This document shows positions 14,470-21,069 of a DNA stretch of 21,145 bases, in pieces. The first letter of the stretch is position 1. Every line of letters begins with the position of its first letter. Origin of the DNA: CAZRIT01 sp964600225 (lineage in GTDB: Bacteria; Bacillota; Clostridia; Christensenellales; CAG-138); contig CAZRIT010000028.1 of the NCBI GenBank assembly GCA_964600225.1, positions 1-21,145 of the forward strand, written 5' to 3'. The notes under the pieces were generated by a model. That model saw only the letters and a list, made by a program, of their open reading frames with translations, had not been told where the DNA came from and ran no database searches. Both the position numbers and the translations under genes were made by a program.

Positions 14470-15099
14470 TCAGTCCCTCCCGCGGATGCGCCGCTGCGCC
14501 TCCGCATACACGCGCTCCGCCAGCGGCACATAGTGCGACAGCATCCCGTCGGCCTCCGCTTCGAGCGTAAGCGCATGCGTGCGGTCGGTCAGCAAACGCG
14601 TGTTGATGAATACGCTCAGGCTTGCGCTTTGCAGCGCCGCCTTGCAAAGCGCTGCGCCGCAGCCCACATCGGAGATCAGCAGCGCGCTGCACGTTTGCAG
14701 CATATCGGACAACAGCTCGATCGCCTCGCCACAGCAATGCATCATTTCCATGGGCGCTTTGCAGGCGTCGGTCAGCGCCGTTTCCATAACTGCCTGACGG
14801 CTTGGGTTGTCCCTGGGGATGGAATAGGCCTTGGAAAGCGGGGCGAAGTTCTCCGCGTCCAGATCGACCAATTCGAGCAGGCGGCCGCGCACGCGTTGGC
14901 AGCGATCGAGCATGCGGCGGATATCCTCCGCCACGTCGGCGTACTGCTTGCGGCCAAGCGTCAGGTTGCCCGCCATTTCGCAAAGCGCCGCGCCCAGCGC
15001 GCCCGCAAGCGCGCTCGCGCCGCCGCCGCCCGGGACGGGTTCCCGCGAGGCCAGCCGTTCGGCAAACGCCGTGCAGCTTAACGTAACCGGATCGTGCAT
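14470..15099 (-). CDS. fchA: Methenyltetrahydrofolate cyclohydrolase (FchA)
   Basis: The 209-residue all-helical protein belongs to the formiminotransferase-cyclodeaminase/FchA family. The hallmark PVPGGGGASALAGALGAALC lies near the N-terminus (about 22-41), followed by MAGNLTLGRKQY. It would hydrolyse methenyl-THF to 10-formyl-THF, or the reverse. An AAAAGGAG ribosome binding site precedes the ATG. folD follows after 3 nt, and fhs lies 60 nt upstream across an intercistronic hairpin. Formimino-THF cyclodeaminase is the related alternative, but no histidine-degradation gene is nearby and the fhs/folD context favours FchA. Confidence 0.9.
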   Translation of the reverse strand: MHDPVTLSCTAFAERLASREPVPGGGGASALAGALGAALCEMAGNLTLGRKQYADVAEDIRRMLDRCQRVRGRLLELVDLDAENFAPLSKAYSIPRDNPSRQAVMETALTDACKAPMEMMHCCGEAIELLSDMLQTCSALLISDVGCGAALCKAALQSASLSVFINTRLLTDRTHALTLEAEADGMLSHYVPLAERVYAEAQRRIRGRD

Positions 15100-15127
15100 G
15101 CGTGTGCGACTCCTTTTATATGGAATG

Positions 15128-15152
15128 AACGCCGCAGAACGTCCGCGGCGTT
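15128..15152 (-). other. Intercistronic hairpin between fhs and fchA
   Basis: A perfect 8-bp inverted repeat (AACGCCGC / GCGGCGTT) with a 9-nt loop lies in the 60-nt gap between the fhs stop and the fchA start. No T-run follows on the minus strand, so it is not a standard terminator. It may set mRNA stability or the relative output of fhs and the downstream genes. Confidence 0.5.
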
Positions 15153-15159
15153 GACGCGC

Positions 15160-16830
15160 TTAGAACAGGCCCGAGATCTTGCCATTCTCGTCCACGTCGA
15201 TCTTTTCGGCCGACGGCACCTTGGGCAGCCCCGGCATGGTCATGATATCGCCCGTGAGCGCCACGATAAAGCCCGCGCCCGCGGATACCTTGAGGTTACG
15301 CACGGTAACGGTAAAGCCCTTGGGCGCGCCCAGGAGCGCTGCGTCATCGGAGAAGGAATACTGGGTTTTTGCCATGCAGATGGGCAGCTTGTCGTAGCCC
15401 AGCTCGTTGAGCTTATCCAACTGCTTGAGGGCGTTGGGCGTGTAGTTGACGCCGTCGGCATGGTAGACGCGCGTGGCGATGGCGTGGATTTTTTCCTTGA
15501 TGGAGGCGTCCGACTCGTAGCAATAGCGGAAGGTGTTGGGCTGGTTGCAAAGCGCGATCACCTCGTTGGCAAGCGCCTTGCCGCCCTCGCCGCCCTTGGC
15601 CCAGACTTCCGAAAGGGCCACGTTGACGCCGAGCTCCCTGCACTTGTCGTTGACCAGCTTGAGCTCCGCGGCGGTATCCGTTGGGAAGGCGTTGATGGCT
15701 ACCACGCACGGCAGCCCGAACACCGTTTTGATGTTTTCCACATGCTGCAACAGGTTGGGCATGCCCTGTTCCAGCGCGGTGAGGTTCTCCTTGCCCAGAT
15801 CCGCCTTGGCCACGCCGCCGTGATGCTTCAATGCGCGCACCGTGGCCACGATGACCACCGCGTCGGGGTTGAGGTTGCCCGCGCGGCACTTGATATCCAA
15901 AAACTTCTCCGCGCCCAGGTCTGCGCCAAAGCCCGCTTCGGTAACGACATAATCGCCAAGCTTGAGCGCCGTCTCCGTGGCCACGATGGAGTTGCAGCCG
16001 TGCGCAATGTTGGCAAACGGACCGCCATGGACAAACGCGGGTGTGTGCTCCAGCGTCTGCACCAGATTGGGCTTGATGGCGTCCTTGAGCAGGGCCGTCA
16101 TGGCGCCCGCCGCGCGCAGGTCGCTCGCGGTAACGGGGTTGCCGCTGCGGCTGTATGCAACGACCATGCGGGAAAGCCTTGCCTTGAGATCGGTCAGGTC
16201 GGTGGAAAGGCACAGCACGGCCATAATCTCGGAAGCGACGGTGATATCAAACCCGTCCTCGCGCGGCACGCCGTTGGCCTTGCCACCAAGCCCGCAGACG
16301 ATGTTGCGCAACTGCCGATCGTTCATGTCCACTGCCCTGCGCCAGGTAATCTGGCGGGTATCGATATCCAGCGCGTTGCCCTGCTGGATGTGGTTGTCGA
16401 GCATGGCCGCCAACAGGTTGTTGGCAGCGCCGATGGCGTGGAAATCGCCCGTAAAGTGCAGGTTGATATCCTCCATGGGCACAACCTGGGCGTATCCGCC
16501 GCCCGCCGCGCCGCCCTTGACGCCAAACACGGGGCCCAGCGAGGGCTCGCGCAGGCACAGCACGGTGCGCTTGCCAAGCTTGGTCAACGCATCCGCCAGC
16601 CCGACGCTGGTGGTCGTCTTGCCCTCGCCCGCGGGGGTGGGGTTGATGGCCGTTACGAGGATGAGCTTGCCCTTTTTCGGCAGCGCCTTGAGGGAGTGGA
16701 TATCCACCTTGGCCTTGGTGTGGCCGTAGGGCTCCAGCGTGTCCGCGCCGACGCCGATTTTTTGTGCAATATCCGTTATCGGCAGCATGGTCGAAGCCTG
16801 TGCAATTTCGATGTCGCTTTTGATGGTCAT
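15160..16830 (-). CDS. fhs: Formate-tetrahydrofolate ligase
   Basis: The 556-residue enzyme joins formate to THF with ATP, making 10-formyl-THF. The family P-loop TPAGEGKTTT is at about residues 65-74. Other conserved stretches are REPSLGPVFGVKGGAAGGGYAQ, ITWRRAVDMNDR, HGGPFANIAHGCNS and TEAGFGADLGAEKF. The length matches the family. The ATG at 16830 follows AGGAGG by 8 nt and sits about 30 nt behind a perfect promoter. It is the first gene of the operon leading through fchA and folD, so the methyl-branch reactions from formate to methylene-THF are encoded together. No formate dehydrogenase, MetF or CODH/acetyl-CoA synthase genes are in the window, so acetogenesis cannot be concluded. Confidence 0.97.
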   Translation of the reverse strand: MTIKSDIEIAQASTMLPITDIAQKIGVGADTLEPYGHTKAKVDIHSLKALPKKGKLILVTAINPTPAGEGKTTTSVGLADALTKLGKRTVLCLREPSLGPVFGVKGGAAGGGYAQVVPMEDINLHFTGDFHAIGAANNLLAAMLDNHIQQGNALDIDTRQITWRRAVDMNDRQLRNIVCGLGGKANGVPREDGFDITVASEIMAVLCLSTDLTDLKARLSRMVVAYSRSGNPVTASDLRAAGAMTALLKDAIKPNLVQTLEHTPAFVHGGPFANIAHGCNSIVATETALKLGDYVVTEAGFGADLGAEKFLDIKCRAGNLNPDAVVIVATVRALKHHGGVAKADLGKENLTALEQGMPNLLQHVENIKTVFGLPCVVAINAFPTDTAAELKLVNDKCRELGVNVALSEVWAKGGEGGKALANEVIALCNQPNTFRYCYESDASIKEKIHAIATRVYHADGVNYTPNALKQLDKLNELGYDKLPICMAKTQYSFSDDAALLGAPKGFTVTVRNLKVSAGAGFIVALTGDIMTMPGLPKVPSAEKIDVDENGKISGLF

Positions 16831-16859
16831 GAGTCATCCTCCTAAACATTGATAAATGC

Positions 16860-16888
16860 ATTATAAAGGTTGAGAATACGGCTGTCAA
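16860..16888 (-). promoter_or_regulatory. Consensus promoter of the fhs operon
   Basis: On the minus strand, TTGACA (16888-16883), a 17-nt spacer and TATAAT (16865-16860) match the sigma-A consensus exactly. The predicted transcript has a very short leader before the AGGAGG of fhs, so strong expression is expected. Confidence 0.85.
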
Positions 16889-16900
16889 TATAATATCCCC

Positions 16901-16930
16901 ATTATACTACGTTGCATCGCGCGACTGCAA
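16901..16930 (-). promoter_or_regulatory. Possible second, upstream promoter of the fhs operon
   Basis: TTGCAG (16930-16925), an 18-nt spacer and TATAAT (16906-16901) on the minus strand lie about 40 nt upstream of the main promoter. The -35 is weaker than that of the downstream promoter. Confidence 0.4.
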
Positions 16931-16947
16931 GCGCTATCGGGCGGTAG

Positions 16948-16976
16948 TTTGCTTGTCACGCCACAATGGGTATGAT
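16948..16976 (+). promoter_or_regulatory. Promoter of the hydantoinase-guanine deaminase operon
   Basis: TTTGCT (16948-16953), a 17-nt spacer and TATGAT (16971-16976) form a plausible promoter divergent from fhs. TTGCTT with a 16-nt spacer is an equivalent reading. The -10 lies within the palindrome at 16972-16989. Confidence 0.5.
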
Positions 16977-16989
16977 AAAATGTTATCAT
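16972..16989 (+). promoter_or_regulatory. Perfect palindrome over the -10 and start site (operator candidate)
   Basis: ATGATAA-AATG-TTATCAT is a perfect inverted repeat with 7-bp arms and a 4-nt centre. It overlaps the -10 hexamer and predicted start site of the plus-strand operon. That position suits a repressor that blocks transcription when its nitrogen-compound ligand is absent (inference). Confidence 0.5.
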
Positions 16990-17051
16990 GGAAAGGGGGC
17001 GTGGAAAACAAGCTGCGCGGCGGTTCGTATTCCATGCCTAGTGTGCCGAAC

Positions 17052-18434
17052 ATGCGTATTTTGATTCAAAACGGCTTGGTCGTCAACGGCGACGGGGCGG
17101 AAATGCGGGATGTGCTGACCGAGGGCGGGCGGATTGCGGCTGTCGGGGCGCTTGGGTGCGTTGCCGCGGACGAGGTGATCGATGCATCGGGCATGGTGGT
17201 GCTCCCGGGGCTCATCGATACGCATACGCATTTTGATTTGGAGGTTGGTGATACCGTTACCGCCGATGATTTTGCCACGGGCACGCGCGCCGCGGTGCTG
17301 GGGGGTACCACGACGGTGCTGGATTTTGCCACGCAAAACCGCGGGGAAACCATGCAGGACGCGCTGGACAAATGGCACAAAAAGGCCGCGCGCGCAAGCT
17401 GCAACTATGGCTTCCACATGGCCGTGTCCGAGTGGAACGCACAGCGCGCTGCCGAGCTGGACAGGATGATTGCGCAGGGGATTACATCGTTTAAAATGTA
17501 CATGGTGTACGACAGCATGCTGGTCAACGACGGCGAAATTTACGATGCGTTACAGCGCACGGCCGAAAGGGATTGCATCATCGGCGTGCATTGCGAAAAC
17601 TTTGCGCTCATCAACGCCCGCGTGCGGGAGCTGAAGGCGGCGGGGCGGCTGTCGAGCGAAGCGCACCCCGTGTCGCGCCCGAACGATGTGGAGGCCGAGG
17701 GCGTGGCAAGGCTGATGCGCATTGCGCACCTGGCCGATGCGCCCGCGTGGGTGGTGCACCTTTCCACAGCCGAGGGGCTGGAGGAGGCGCGGCGCGCGCG
17801 CGCGCGCGGGCAGGAGGTCTATTTGGAGACGTGCCCGCAATATCTTACCCTGGATGCGGCGCGCTATCTGGACGCCGATGCAAGAAAGTTCATCATGTCT
17901 CCGCCGCTGAGGGAGGCGCGCGACCGCAGGGCGCTGCTTGCGGCCATGCGGCAGGATGAAATCGACGTGGTGGGCACCGATCACTGCTCGTTTACCATGG
18001 CGCAAAAGGCATTGGGCAAGGACGATTTTTCACGCGTGCCCAACGGCGGCGCGGGCGTGCAGAACCGCCTGCAGCTCGTTTGGACGTATGCGTACCGCGC
18101 GGGCGATATCACGCTGGAGCAGTTGGCGCGGCAGCTTTCTGAAAATGCGGCAAAGCTTTTTGGCATGTACCCGCAAAAGGGCGTGATTTGCGAGGGCGCG
18201 GACGCCGATATCGTGGTGTACGATCCAAGCGGCGAGGGCGTGATCTCCCACCGCACCAATGCGCACAATTGCGACAATTCGCCTTTTGAGGGCATGCGCG
18301 TAGAGGGCCAAGTGCGGCATGTACTGCTCAACGGCGTGCATACCGTATCGAATGGAAAGCTGATTGCGCCCCATGGTGGGCAATATGTGGCGCGCGGTGC
18401 GTCGCTGCGGCCGCGCAGGCGGCGGGAACCGTGA
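17052..18434 (+). CDS. Dihydropyrimidinase/hydantoinase-family amidohydrolase
   Basis: This 460-residue cytoplasmic cyclic amidohydrolase opens dihydropyrimidine or hydantoin-type rings. The binuclear metal site is visible: His58 and His60 (DTHTHFD), the Lys148 expected to be carboxylated (SFKMYM), His180 (GVHCEN), His236 (VHLST) and Asp310 (GTDHCSF). The start is not certain. ATG 17052 begins the family homology but has no clear ribosome binding site; ATG 17034 and GTG 17001 (next to AAAGGGGG) are in-frame alternatives that would add 6 or 17 residues. The stop overlaps the next start (GTGA). The natural substrate cannot be told from sequence. The neighbouring guanine deaminase suggests purine- or pyrimidine-derived rings. 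Confidence 0.88.
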   Translation: MRILIQNGLVVNGDGAEMRDVLTEGGRIAAVGALGCVAADEVIDASGMVVLPGLIDTHTHFDLEVGDTVTADDFATGTRAAVLGGTTTVLDFATQNRGETMQDALDKWHKKAARASCNYGFHMAVSEWNAQRAAELDRMIAQGITSFKMYMVYDSMLVNDGEIYDALQRTAERDCIIGVHCENFALINARVRELKAAGRLSSEAHPVSRPNDVEAEGVARLMRIAHLADAPAWVVHLSTAEGLEEARRARARGQEVYLETCPQYLTLDAARYLDADARKFIMSPPLREARDRRALLAAMRQDEIDVVGTDHCSFTMAQKALGKDDFSRVPNGGAGVQNRLQLVWTYAYRAGDITLEQLARQLSENAAKLFGMYPQKGVICEGADADIVVYDPSGEGVISHRTNAHNCDNSPFEGMRVEGQVRHVLLNGVHTVSNGKLIAPHGGQYVARGASLRPRRRREP

Positions 18435-19012
18435 ACGTTGCGTGCGCGCTGCTGGCCGCGGGCAGCGGGAAGCGCTTTGGCGGGGATAAACGCATGCACC
18501 CGATCGACGGCGTCGCCATGATCGAGCGGGCGCTGAGGGTGTACGGCGCGGCGGCGTTCGAACGGCGGGTGCTGGTGACGCGCACGGGCGATGGCGAGAT
18601 TGCGTCGCTGGGCGCGGCGTACGGCTTTGCCGCGGCGGAAAACCCGCTGGCCGCGCAGGGCATCGGCACCAGCGTGGCGGCGGCGGTGCGGAAGCTCCTT
18701 TCCGACGGGGCGCCGCCCGACGGTATCCTGTTTGCCGTGGCCGATCAGCCGTATTTGACGGCGGCGACGGTGGAACGGCTGACGGAGCGGTTTTGCGCGG
18801 AGAAGGATTGCATCGTGGCCCCGTGCTTTGGCAATCGGCGCGGCAACCCCGTGCTGTTCCCGTCGGATATGTTTGGCGAGCTTGCGGCGCTTTCGGGCGA
18901 TGTTGGCGGCAGCGCGGTTATCCGACGCCATCCCGACCGCCTGCGGCTTTGCTCGGTTGCCGATGGCAGGGAACTCCATGACATCGATTTTTATCAGGAG
19001 GTGCGCCCATGA
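18431..19012 (+). CDS. MocA-like nucleotidyltransferase
   Basis: The 193-residue protein has the NTP-transferase motif LLAAGSGKRFGGDKR (residues 7-21) and the ADQPYL metal/NTP motif typical of MocA/MobA-like enzymes. MocA transfers CMP to molybdopterin during maturation of molybdenum hydroxylases such as xanthine dehydrogenase. Similar genes accompany selenium-dependent molybdenum hydroxylase and purine-breakdown loci in clostridia. The GTG start is accepted because it overlaps the previous stop (GTGA) and the N-terminal motif begins at once. The stop overlaps the guanine deaminase ATG. No molybdenum hydroxylase is encoded in the window, so its client must lie elsewhere, or the gene has another role. 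Confidence 0.82.
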   Translation: MNVACALLAAGSGKRFGGDKRMHPIDGVAMIERALRVYGAAAFERRVLVTRTGDGEIASLGAAYGFAAAENPLAAQGIGTSVAAAVRKLLSDGAPPDGILFAVADQPYLTAATVERLTERFCAEKDCIVAPCFGNRRGNPVLFPSDMFGELAALSGDVGGSAVIRRHPDRLRLCSVADGRELHDIDFYQEVRP

Positions 19013-20268
19013 CCGAGGTCATCCTTGGACACATCATAGAGGCCAGAACGCCCGAGGCGGCGACCATCACCGAAAACGGCTGCATCGTGCTCGTCGACGG
19101 CGTGATCGAGGGCGTGTACGACGCCGTGCCGCCAAGGTACCGGGCCGCGCCCGTGGTGGATTACCGCGGCAAGCTGATTTTGCAGGGCTTTACGGATATG
19201 CATCTGCACGCGCCGCAGTATACCATGATGGGGCTGGGCATGGATTTGCCGCTTTTGGAGTGGCTCAAAACCTATACATTCCCGACCGAGGCGCACTTTG
19301 TCGACGCCGATTACGCCGTGGAGGTGTATGAACGGCTGGCGAGCGCGCTGATTCAAAACGGCACCACGCGCGTGTGCATGTTTTCCTCCATCCATACCCC
19401 CGCCACGCTGGCGCTGATGCAGGCGCTGGAGTACGCGGGCGTGTGCGGCTATGTGGGCAAGGTCAACATGGACCGAAACGGCGGCCCGAACTATCAGGAA
19501 ACCACCGATGGCAGCATGCGCGATACCCTCTCCTGGCTCAATGCTGCGCGTGATTTTCGGCGTGTCAAGCCCATCATCACGCCGCGCTTTACGCCCGCGT
19601 GCACGGATGAGCTGATGGCGTGGCTGGGCAGCGTGGCGGAGGAGCGCGGGCTGCCCGTGCAATCCCACCTGTCGGAGAATTTGGCGGAGGTTCAGTGGGT
19701 GAAGGCGCTCTGCCCCGATTGTACATACTATTGGCAAACGTACGATCGCTACGGCCTGTTCAACGAGCGCACCGTCATGGCGCACTGCGTGCACCTAAGC
19801 GGCGACGAGATGGACGCCATGGCGTCGCGCGGCGTGCTGGCGGCGCATTGCCCGCTTTCCAACATCAATATCTGCAGCGGGTTCCCCGACGTCAGGGCGC
19901 TGATGGCGCACGGCGTGCAGGTGGCGCTGGGCTCCGATGTGGCGGGCGGGGATCAGCTTTCGATGCTAAGCGTGATGGCGGCGGCCATCCGCATGTCCAA
20001 GGCGGTGCGCATCGCTTCCGATTGGCAAACGCCGTTTTTGAGCGTTTCGGAGGCGTACTACATGGGTACCACCGCGGGCGCGCGCTTCTTTGGCGCGGGC
20101 GCGGGCTTTGCTGCGGGCGACAGGCTGCACGCGGTGGTGATCGACGATCAAAACCTGCCAAGCTTTCCTGCGGAAACCGTGCGCGAGCGGTTTGAGCGCG
20201 CGGTGTACCTGGCGGGCAAAAGCGATATCGTCGCCGTCTATGCCGACGGCCGCCGCGTGGACAATTGA
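19009..20268 (+). CDS. guaD: Guanine deaminase
   Basis: The 419-residue amidohydrolase converts guanine to xanthine and ammonia. Metal and substrate motifs are FTDMHLHAPQ (His65, His67), QSHLSEN (His220), MAHCVHLS (His259), HCPLSNINICSG and GSDVAGG (Asp310). The HAPQ and HCPLSN stretches are typical of guanine deaminase rather than of chlorohydrolases or SsnA. A strong AGGAGG lies 6 nt before the ATG, and the ATG overlaps the previous stop (ATGA). Together with the MocA-like and hydantoinase-like genes it points to use of purines as nitrogen or carbon source. The operon appears to end here; the first terminator-like hairpin is 138 nt downstream. Confidence 0.93.
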   Translation: MTEVILGHIIEARTPEAATITENGCIVLVDGVIEGVYDAVPPRYRAAPVVDYRGKLILQGFTDMHLHAPQYTMMGLGMDLPLLEWLKTYTFPTEAHFVDADYAVEVYERLASALIQNGTTRVCMFSSIHTPATLALMQALEYAGVCGYVGKVNMDRNGGPNYQETTDGSMRDTLSWLNAARDFRRVKPIITPRFTPACTDELMAWLGSVAEERGLPVQSHLSENLAEVQWVKALCPDCTYYWQTYDRYGLFNERTVMAHCVHLSGDEMDAMASRGVLAAHCPLSNINICSGFPDVRALMAHGVQVALGSDVAGGDQLSMLSVMAAAIRMSKAVRIASDWQTPFLSVSEAYYMGTTAGARFFGAGAGFAAGDRLHAVVIDDQNLPSFPAETVRERFERAVYLAGKSDIVAVYADGRRVDN

Positions 20269-20309
20269 CGGCCTGCGGCATGCAAAAAACGAAAGCGCCT
20301 TATAAAAAA

Positions 20310-20372
20310 GGATACCATTTGTTAAATAGCGGATGCCATTTGTCAAAAAACGGATGGAATTGATAAAAATTG
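20310..20372 (+). repeat. Three imperfect 21-nt tandem repeats
   Basis: Three units start with GGAT at 20310, 20331 and 20352: GGATACCATTTGTTAAATAG, GGATGCCATTTGTCAAAAAA and GGATGGAATTGATAAAAATT (each plus one base). Units 1 and 2 are closest; unit 3 is diverged. The 21-nt period is two turns of DNA, so bound proteins would lie on one face. Confidence 0.7.
20340..20367 (+). promoter_or_regulatory. Weak promoter candidate within the tandem repeats
   Basis: TTGTCA (20340-20345), a 16-nt spacer and GATAAA (20362-20367) could drive the membrane-protein gene at 20439. The -10 matches only four of six consensus bases. Confidence 0.25.
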
Positions 20373-20384
20373 AGAATCAATTCC
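20356..20384 (+). promoter_or_regulatory. Perfect 8-bp inverted repeat after the tandem repeats
   Basis: GGAATTGA (20356-20363) and TCAATTCC (20377-20384) are perfectly complementary across a 13-nt gap. The first arm is part of the third 21-nt repeat. It may be an operator; the match to a Fur box is poor. Confidence 0.45.
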
Positions 20385-20406
20385 TTGGTTAACAGGGCCG
20401 CATTTG

Positions 20407-20438
20407 CACATCCTAACGCGTGTTAGGATGTGTTTTTT
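20407..20438 (+). terminator. Terminator-like hairpin directly before the next ORF
   Basis: CACATCCTAAC and GTTAGGATGTG form a perfect 11-bp stem with a GCGT loop (20407-20432), followed at once by six T residues. It has the shape of an intrinsic terminator for the guanine deaminase operon. It also lies in the leader of the membrane-protein gene, whose ATG is the next triplet, so it may act as an attenuator. Confidence 0.8.
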
Positions 20439-21032
20439 ATGCGGCTTTGTTTGGTGCTGTCGGTATGCCAGCTGATTCTCATCGGCACGCACGTTACCGA
20501 TCGGGCGCTCGAACGGTTGGGCGTGCGCCGCGCGGCGGCTGCGCTGACGGCCGTGGCGGTGCTTTTGACCACGGGATGGGAGCTGCCCATCCTGACGGAT
20601 TGCGCGGTGCATCCTGCGGCGCTGCTATTGCCCGCGTTGGCGGTATGGCTGTGCAGGCGCCGCCCCGTGGGAAGCGCGCTGATGGCGGCGGCAGTTAGCG
20701 GGATTGTGGCGTGTTGGGCGGTTTCGACGTTCCCAGACGCATTGGAACAGGGCATGCTCATGGGCCTGCCTGCGGCGCTGGCGGCCATGCTGTTTGCCGA
20801 TGCAAGGCAGGGCTTGCTCTGCGCGGTGCTTGCGCCCGTCGTGTGCGGGTTTTGCATGGCGGTGCAGGATTGGTATTTGTTTGACATGTTCTACCTGCGG
20901 CTCGGCTCGGCCGTGCAGCTCGACGCCATCCTGTTTGCGGGTACGGCGCTGATGCTCAGGCTTTGCCTGCCACCCGTGCGTCGGACGGACAGCGCGCGCG
21001 GCAACCCCGTTGAGGCACAACAAAAGGCTTGA
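20439..21032 (+). CDS. Unidentified integral membrane protein (possibly DUF1614-like)
   Basis: The 197-residue protein is strongly hydrophobic with about six predicted transmembrane segments, a short basic loop (CRRRP) and a charged C-terminal tail. The layout (an N-terminal helix, a DRALERLG loop, a WELPI motif, and a late GSAVQLDAILFAGTALML helix) loosely resembles DUF1614 membrane proteins, but this cannot be confirmed by eye. The ATG at 20439 follows a terminator-like hairpin with no free ribosome binding site; the only candidate (AGGA at 20425-20428) is inside the stem. The start is therefore uncertain, though starting later would remove the first membrane segment. Coding-like base use and uninterrupted hydrophobic helices support a real gene. 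Confidence 0.6.
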   Translation: MRLCLVLSVCQLILIGTHVTDRALERLGVRRAAAALTAVAVLLTTGWELPILTDCAVHPAALLLPALAVWLCRRRPVGSALMAAAVSGIVACWAVSTFPDALEQGMLMGLPAALAAMLFADARQGLLCAVLAPVVCGFCMAVQDWYLFDMFYLRLGSAVQLDAILFAGTALMLRLCLPPVRRTDSARGNPVEAQQKA

Positions 21033-21056
21033 TTTTTTCTCGGCCATGTGTATAAT
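21029..21056 (+). promoter_or_regulatory. Promoter of tRNA-Val
   Basis: TTGATT (21029-21034), a 16-nt spacer and TATAAT (21051-21056) lie 14 nt before the tRNA. The -35 overlaps the stop codon of the preceding gene. Confidence 0.7.
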
Positions 21057-21069
21057 AGTATGTGCAAAC

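Noticed and set aside
15094..16845. 583-codon plus-strand open frame opposite fhs
   Set aside because: Antisense shadow of formate-THF ligase; no domain or ribosome binding site.
12060..16850. Full Wood-Ljungdahl acetogenesis locus
   Set aside because: Only fhs, fchA and folD are present. CODH/ACS, MetF, methyltransferase and formate dehydrogenase genes are absent from the window.
20371..20385. Fur box in the gap after guaD
   Set aside because: TGAGAAT fits one half-site, but the other half matches only about three of seven bases.
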